From the NCBI GenBank assembly GCA_949825025.1, contig OX463778.1, positions 30,015,969-30,079,968 of the forward strand: a stretch of 64,000 nt of DNA, in the 5' to 3' direction. This stretch comes from Siphlonurus alternatus. Taxonomy: Eukaryota > Arthropoda > Insecta > Ephemeroptera > Siphlonuridae. This document shows, in pieces, positions 48,519-64,000 of the stretch (the first letter of the stretch is position 1; every line of letters starts with the position of its first letter). The position numbers and the translations under genes are program-made. The notes under the pieces are model-generated. The model made no database searches, was not told the origin of the DNA, and was given only the letters and a program-made list of their open reading frames with translations.

Positions 48519-49559
48519 CGTAATATTTAACTTTAAAATTGATCCATTAATGTGTAATAATTTTCTCACCCTAAACCCTTAACCAACATTAAAATAAACA
48601 TAAATAAAATTTAATAATTAAATTAATCTAAAATGTAAGATGATTGTAAGACAGTCCGGCTTCCGGCCTTGGTAGGCCTGTATTATTGTTTTTATTAATA
48701 AAAATAATAAAAATATTAAGAATAAATTACACTATAGCTTCCCTACTATATTAACATTCTATTGTAAAGGTACATTTTTCTGTGAGGAATGTATAATATA
48801 AAATACACGAAAAAGCCATTGCAAAGATAACTATTGCAATGCTAATCTGTTAATACGAGGGTTAATGTCGGGTACCTTTCTATTGCAAAATAGCACATAA
48901 AAAAAAACTAACTGTAAGTTTCTTTAAAAAATTAGTAAGTGCATGTTTGCCTGTTATACTCTAACTCTATAATGTTACACAGAATGTGTATTATTAAAGT
49001 TTTGAACTAATAAAGAATAATATTGCATTATAATTAATTAAAATATGTTGGCGATGCACTGCACTGACCTTCGGACTACTTTTTCAAATTCAAACGAGGC
49101 CTAGCATCTAAAAAAGATTATTCATCTTTATAAATCTGTATGGTTTTTCTCTTTTCTAAGAAGTAAAACTGTTTACTTATCCAAATAAAATTGCGAGAAA
49201 AAAGCCATGCTTCAACTCTGCATGAGATATAAGTGATATAACAAAACAAATCAGCTGTAATTAATATTATAATGATAATTTTATTATATTTGGTCATTGC
49301 TTCTGTAACTGTTGCCGAATAAATAAACATTTGAATTTAATAAAAAGTAACAATATTTACTCTAACATTATATTATTATTTTTATTGCAGCATATTGAAA
49401 GCCGCAGTAAATCATGCAAACTCTCTAATTATAACCTTAACTTAACTTTAACCATATAAACGGAACTTAACATTGCAATAGTTATAGATTCGAAAAAAAA
49501 AGCGATCATGTTCCGCGCGGAATTGAGAAATAATCTAAGTTTAAAAATACGAGTTTCAA

Positions 49560-49725
49560 AAAATCGCGCGTTCTCCCTACCTCGATCCAGCATAGCCCTC
49601 GCCAGAGCGTATCAAGTACGCTCTGCCATAGCCCTCTGGTGGAGGGCTATGGCTAGGGCCATAGCCCACCAGAGGGCTATGGCTCTGCCCTCGCTATCGC
49701 TCGCTATGCTCGATCGCCTCGCGAA
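49560..49725. repeat. GC-rich nested palindrome cluster
   Basis: CCATAGCCCTCTGGTGG (49626-49642) and CCACCAGAGGGCTATGG (49666-49682) are 17-bp perfect inverted arms. The 23-nt spacer contains another palindrome (GGCTATGG ... CCATAGCC). Flanking sequence extends the symmetry imperfectly (CTCGATCCAGCATAGC against GCATAGCGAG..., GATCGAG). It stands out as the only CpG-rich DNA for kilobases. Confidence 0.75.
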
Positions 49726-50734
49726 ATGACGGCGATGACGGTTTATTAATTAAAATTAATATAATGATGCTCCACTAAAATAAACTGCACCAACCCACGG
49801 CATCACTCTGGTACCATGCAATGATTGGGATGCAATTCACATTTATATCATGTATTTAAAGGTTTGAGGTGGCTGGAAAACCGTCAAGCTGGCCACCTCA
49901 TTTGATTTAATTTTAATTATATTATAGTCGAATTAACAGCACCGCTGCTGAATTCAACGGCACTACTCGGTATTAAAGTGTGGATAGAAAATCAGCTCTT
50001 CGGGTAATTTTTAAAGTAGTCAACCTGCATTGCGGACAAATTTTTAAACTTTACCTTTCAAGATTATAAGTTTTTAGAAAAATGTTGAATTTTATTTGAC
50101 AAATAAGAAAATTAAATTTAGAAGAGAACTGTCACCTCAGTTTTCTCATTTATTTTTTTCCAATTTTTTTTAAGATTTTCCAGATGGCAGCCATGAATTT
50201 ATCATGGGATACTCTCAGATTGATATCTTCAAAGTTGATTAGCAAAAAATAATATTGAGTTGGCCCTATAGCGGTAGTTTGCAATACACAGCTTGGAGTT
50301 TTTTTACTAATACATTCCGAAAGAAAAATATACCATTAAATTCTCAAACAGGATTTCGAGCCATGAGTACTTTTCTGCAAAAATTCCACGAAAAATATCA
50401 GTTTTACATGGTAATCAAATGGGAAGGAAAAGCTTGATTATCTCAAAATATTATTGCGTTACCTACCCTGAATTTTGTTTGATAATTCTAATATTGGCTA
50501 AAAGGGGGAGAGCTGATAAAAATTTCTGGTTCATGCAGTTATCGAAAGAATTTGTAATGTTCCAATCTACTTAAATAACTTAATTGATTCTGCATGGTAT
50601 TTGTGAAATAAAGTAACTTATTACTATAATGTGAAATGATCGACGCGTTAATTGACTCGGGATTTGGATTTTTTTGAAAATATGTTGTTTTAAAGGAGCA
50701 ACATAATATACTTGAAAAGGTAACCCATCCATGT

Positions 50735-50830
50735 GCTATAGCTCGACGTTGCTTGAATTCGGTGATCTAACGAGAACAGTTCAATGCCAGCATATCATGC
50801 TAACCACTCGACGTCGCCTCAGAAAATTTC
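50735..50830 (-). mobile_element. tRNA-like SINE candidate
   Basis: On the minus strand the sequence reads GAGGCGACGTCGAGTGGTTA then GCATGATATGCTGGCA. GTCGAGTGGTTAGCATG is close to an A box / D arm of tRNA genes. The downstream GATCACCGAATTCAAGC lies where a B box / T arm is expected, but it is a poor match. The cloverleaf is incomplete, so a tRNA-derived SINE relic is more likely than a functional tRNA. Confidence 0.4.
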
Positions 50831-50980
50831 CACTTGCAGCCTTTTTAATCATCATGTCTCATAAGAATAACATAGGGCATGGTGGTTAACAAGTCTGCAA
50901 AGGGAAATTTTGCAAGTTGATGAGTGTACATTGTTTGGGGTTAAAGTGATCGGAATAGTCTTTCAACTTTCAACCACTAT

Positions 50981-51133
50981 GTACGCGATTCACGAAGCAG
51001 TTAGCCAGGTTTCTAAACACGATTAACTTAACCACGTTAAACTAGGTGGTTTAACACGTAAAACAGGTACAGTTAAACGTGGTTAAGCTGAACGTGGTTA
51101 GAAATCTGGCTAACTCCTTCCTGAATCGCACCC
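50981..51133. mobile_element. GATTCACGAAG MITE, copy 2 (about 153 bp)
   Basis: ACGCGATTCACGAAGCAGTT and the complement GGGTGCGATTCAGGAAGGAG bound a near-complete palindrome that aligns along its length with 15647-15802 (GTTTAACACGTAAAACAGGT shared in the centre). Confidence 0.75.
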
Positions 51134-51165
51134 TATATATTCATACATTTAGATTTTTTTAATTC

Positions 51166-51640
51166 AATCGAAAAGGAAATGAGCCGAAAAGGAAATGAAC
51201 CGAATTGGAAATGAACCGAATTGGAAATGCCGAGACGAAGAGGAAATGAACTGAAGAGGAAATAAACCGAATCTGAAATGAACCGAAAAGGAAATAAACC
51301 GAAGAGGAAATGAACCGAAAAGGAAATAAACCGAAGAGGAAATAAACCGAAAAGTAAATAAACCGAAGAGGAAATGAACCGAAAGGGAAATCAACCGAAG
51401 GGGAAATAAACCGAAAAGGAAATAAACCGAGGAGGAAATAAACCGAAAAGTAAATAAACCGAAGAGGAAATGAACCGAAAAGGAAATAAACCGAAAAGTG
51501 TACAGTGTTGCCAGATTTTACAATACCTCCCACCACTTTGTTAAACGGAGGCGTGGCGAGGGCGTGGCCAAGTAAAATTTTCGGTTTATATCCTCTTCGG
51601 TTCATTTCCCCTTCGGTTTATTTCCCTTTCGGTCCATTTA
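51166..51640. mobile_element. Element ending in CCGAA short tandem repeats, copy 2
   Basis: About 330 bp of tandem units of about 13-16 bp, AAACCGAAGAGGAAAT and variants (51166-51500). A short centre follows (CAGTGTTGCCAGATTTTAC, GGAGGCGTGGCGAGGGCGTGG). Then the inverse units (TTCGGTTCATTTCCCC, TTCGGTTTATTTCCC) run to about 51640. The strands of short units in opposite orientation resemble foldback transposons. Confidence 0.65.
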
Positions 51641-51834
51641 CCGGCCCTGTCCCTATATTATGTATATATGTGCAGTACATATTTTGTTAATTTTTGGAGT
51701 ATGACCAATCATTAAATTAAACTTCTTTTGTTCTTTTAATATATAAGAATTTCTTCAACATATTTATAGAAATATAATTTTATAATTAAATAAATTTAAT
51801 GTATTTAATAATGTACATATTAAATATTTTACAG

Positions 51835-51963
51835 ATGTCGGCTCAAGAGTCCAGATTTTTAGTGGTTTAAATATTCGCTCCATAAAATGTCAGGATCTCG
51901 CGTGAATCTCGTAATTTACGAACTTTGTAAAAACCGGCCTCTACGCCATATTGTAAAACTCAG
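51835..51963 (+). other. Probable 5' untranslated exon of DDX5 with two uORFs
   Basis: It ends with a strong donor (ACTCAG then GTGAGT, 51964). It contains an 11-codon uORF (51835-51870) and a second ATG at 51887 whose frame stays open across the next exon and terminates in exon 3 at TGA, overlapping the main start. In the helicase frame there is a stop (TAA, 51954-51956), so coding cannot begin here. The upstream limit is unknown; TTTTACAG at 51827-51834 could be an acceptor, in which case a further upstream exon exists. Confidence 0.55.
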
Positions 51964-52144
51964 GTGAGTTGTCTCATGCGTCAGTGAAAATTTATTAATT
52001 TTTTTAAAATTGTTGTAGATGTGATATTTACATACTAAACAGCAATTGAAGCTCTTCAAGAACTCTTGACTGTGTAGTAATTTTTAATTGGCTTTACTTC
52101 AAGTAATAAATTTTATATTTGTGATTTATATTCCGTCTTTTCAG

Positions 52145-52200
52145 CAGATCGTTCCACTCGACTGCAATCTCCACAAACCTCAGTTCTCCTCCACTTCGAC

Positions 52201-52202
<2 letters not shown>
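52145..52202 (+). other. DDX5: DDX5 5' exon 2 with first two bases of the start codon
   Basis: The tandem acceptor CAGCAG (52142-52147) permits a 58- or 55-nt exon. It ends CGACAT then GTAAGT. Its final AT joins G at 52711 to make ATG. The frame is open back to the previous exon's stop and contains no earlier in-frame ATG. Confidence 0.65.
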
Positions 52203-61380
<9,178 letters not shown>

Positions 61381-63570
61381 ATGGGACCTTGCTGGTCAAG
61401 GTCTGCCCTTTATTCTCTCTCTTTCTCCTTGCCTTGTGCAGGAGAATAACAAGTGGCCAGATTTTACTGGCTCAAGCCCTTGACCAATTGCCGTGATAAG
61501 GTTGAAGTCAACTTATAAAATCTAACAACTTGAAACATTCAGTCTAGACTTTGTCCTTATCACTTTTTCTCTCTGATCCGTATTGTTGGTGCTGAAAGCC
61601 CAAAAAAAAGTAAAGTCTCTAATGTCCCTTTTACAAATCTTACCTTTTAAATTCTCTTCATCCTATTCCTTGTTCCTTAATCTTGTCTTGTGTTATGTTA
61701 GCTCTTAGTGAGCTCTTCTTGAAGGATCTCTTAATAATGTGTTTTGCAAGCCAAGTGTGGCTCCTCTTATTGAAGGAAATTATGTAACATTTAGAAGACA
61801 CAAAGCTGCAACTCAAGTGTGTCTTTATAACAGGGTTTTTAGTGTTATGTCTGATTGAGGACCAAATAAATAAAGAAGGGGAGGGGGGGGGGGAAGCTTG
61901 AAAGAGGATTAATCACTTTAGTATGAGATTGAATCCGTCCTGTCAATCTGAAGTGATGATGACACCAGTTACAGCTTTGTGCCTTGTAGCATGTTACCAG
62001 TAATTTATTTATTTTGCAAGGAATTTGTGGTGAGATTACACACAATTTAACTATATGTTTAGGCAATTTAAATGTGCTAGTTATGTTAAAGAAATGTAAC
62101 TAAACAAATATGTCAGTTTTAGTATAATTTCATGTATTACAGCACAATTTATTTAAACTCTTTAGTCACATTTTTTTTTCTCTTGTTTGTTAATTAAAAA
62201 ATTAATGATATAACATAATTATTACATTTCCAAAGATATGTTTCTTGTGTTGTTTAAAAAGTTTATACAAAAATTGGTGGAAGTTGAAATATTTATTATT
62301 ATTTTTAAACAATCGTTTGCATTACTAAAGAGCTTTGCACAAGAAATTGTTTCCTCAAAAATATCTTATTAATGTGACCTTATTTTTTTTACACTAAAAA
62401 AGTATATATATATAAAAACGCAATTAATTCTTTTAATGTTTCAATTATATGAGAATAAAATATACCGAATTATTGACAGTGATGTCAAAAAAAAAAAAAA
62501 AAAAAACTTTTTGTTTTATTTGTTTTATTAGTGCTTATTTCTGGTGCAAAGCTCTGCAGTGACAAACAATGTTACTGTGGGTGCCGAGATGGCGTCATTG
62601 CGCCATCCTTGCTCGAGTGTGATTGTGTGGTGCCAGGCAAAGGCGGCCAGCTGGCACAATACGCCACAAACCTTTCTCTATTGATGTCTTTGCTGTGATT
62701 CCTCCAAGCATTATACAGCTATGCAGGTTTTCTTCAGTGAGCCAATATCAGTATTGTGGTTCTTTTAATGATTATTTTAACATTCATTTAAGAACTTGAT
62801 TTTGTGTTGTTTTGTTTTCCTCATAATTATTATGGATCTCCCATATTTTTTAAAAAAAGGTTTAATATAATTATTTCCATTATTAAGTCTTTCAAAAATA
62901 CAAAGGGAGATATTTATTTTTTTGGCATCTGTAGATTTTTAGTAACAAAAGGTCAGTAAATAATGTTGTCTGGGATTTTTATTAAAAACAAAAACAAAAA
63001 AATTACATAGATGTAATTTTCTGGTATTTATATATTAACCTCTTAGTGGAATATATTGCTGTGCCTCGGTGTTTATATAATTGCTTTGCCTTCTAAATAG
63101 CATTGATATAATTTAGTATTCCTGACATAATAAATTTGTAATAAATACAATCACATTTTTTTTTTTTTTTTTTAATTTTGGTACATTAATTATTTCGGGG
63201 TGTTGGAACAATGCTTAATTGGATTCTAGGTTAATTACTACAGAAAATATAGATTTCAGCTGTTTTTCTAGACCTTTGAGGACACAGTTACACATAATTA
63301 TATCAAGTGCAATATAATAACAGTTTCTTCTTCACTTTGTTCTAATACCTTGGAAAGCAAAGTTGAAAATAATAATGTAAAAGTCATTAAAAATAGAAAT
63401 ACCATTATTGCTTTTGGTATTTGTCATCTTTTAAATTTAATTAATTTAAATTTTAACCTTTTGAGGAGGCTCACTATTCTGTGTTGATGCTTTCTATGGA
63501 TGCCACGTTGTTCAATTTGTTGAGAACTTCTACTTACTCACTTTTATGTTGAGATTGAATAAATAAAGTA
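61381..63570 (+). other. DDX5 3' UTR with alternative polyadenylation signals
   Basis: Overlapping AATAAATAAA at 61865-61874 would end a 0.5-kb UTR. A second, AATAAATAAA at 63558-63567, followed by AAAGTACAGC and T-rich DNA, would give about 2.2 kb. No exon or transposon interrupts the interval. Which site is used cannot be told. Confidence 0.55.
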
Positions 63571-64000
63571 CAGCTCATCATTTTAAAAAAACAAACAATA
63601 ATTTCATTTTGTTGCAGATATTTTTCTGCAAGATCTACACCGTAATTAAATGTTCCCAGGACATGATGATTCATGAGTCACAATTTAGAAATCTTGTGAT
63701 TAATATTTATTAATTAGGGAATGATACTATATACCTACATAATTATACATGTAATAAAATTTAGCATTTTCATATTTTAGAATTAAATGGAAGTCTTTTC
63801 AAGTAACTCTTATTATTAATCGTAATTTTGTTTCAAAATTATTATCTAAAAAAAAAAAAAAAAAGTGCGCGCATTAATTAAATAAAATGTTATCGGTGGA
63901 ATTTCTTCCTATAGTGTTTAAGAATGCCAAGATTATCAAGAAAAATGATTCTGGCTGTGACATGTTGGCAAAGTAGGTTCTTGAAAATTGAATTTCAGAA
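63571..64000. other. Downstream flank of DDX5
   Basis: AT-rich, no feature recognised apart from an A run at about 63848-63863. Confidence 0.5.

Larger units (their letters stand above)
47920..50734. other. AT-rich intergenic stretch
   Basis: No gene recognised. It holds a second copy of the retroposon tail (48465-48518) and the GC-rich palindromic cluster at 49560-49725. The rest is simple AT-rich DNA. Confidence 0.5.

Noticed and set aside
51159..51605. 148-codon minus-strand frame of FGSFPLRFI repeats
   Set aside because: Translation of the CCGAA short tandem array, not a protein gene.

Overview
This is an AT-rich, repeat-laden animal nuclear sequence with spliced genes. The encoded p68 helicase looks arthropod-like (for example [18 protein letters not shown] and [21 protein letters not shown]). 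The density of microsatellites and non-autonomous DNA transposons would suit a crustacean or another large-genome arthropod. That placement is inference; I cannot name the species.

Two genes are supported, both on the + strand. (1) The 3' part of a Ski/Sno-family transcriptional co-repressor gene, in four coding exons (30113-32874). Recognition rests on the Ski-type landmarks FRPW, L...RDS and PNVALAP..QQ and on a C-terminal coiled coil. The N-terminal exon or exons with the Ski/Sno DNA-binding-like domain are not visible, so bases 1-30112 are best read as a very long intron. The terminal exon may carry a 3' UTR of up to about 6 kb. (2) A complete DDX5/p68 (Rm62-type) DEAD-box RNA helicase gene, with 5' exons from about 51.84 kb and coding from a start codon split across an intron (AT at 52201-52202, G at 52711) to the stop at 61378-61380. 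It encodes 680 residues with all helicase motifs, a Gly-rich region and a Pro/Ala/Gln-rich tail.

The rest is non-coding. The presumed ski intron holds long (AT)n, (TC)n and (TTTA)n tracts, GC-rich patches with CTCF-like GGTGGCGC sites, and inserted transposons. These include a CACTA/Chapaev-like element (6679-8474) and a hAT-like element (8559-10803), both sitting in (AT)n DNA, and a Harbinger-like MITE (11439-11654). The 39.4-51.8 kb intergenic interval is a transposon graveyard. It holds several families of almost fully palindromic elements flanked by TTAA, a 3.15-kb foldback element (40805-43957) full of CAAGATCTTG palindromes and about 160-bp tandem repeats, CRE-bearing MITEs, elements whose ends are short tandem repeats containing CCGAA, and a tRNA-like SINE candidate.

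The most informative biology is in the helicase gene. The intron inside the ARGLD motif matches the deeply conserved, autoregulatory p68/DBP2 intron, and here it contains a convincing candidate poison exon. An upstream intron carries two back-to-back long hairpin-forming TTAA elements just before exon 4. No autonomous transposase, viral gene, tRNA gene, rRNA or CRISPR array was recognised.
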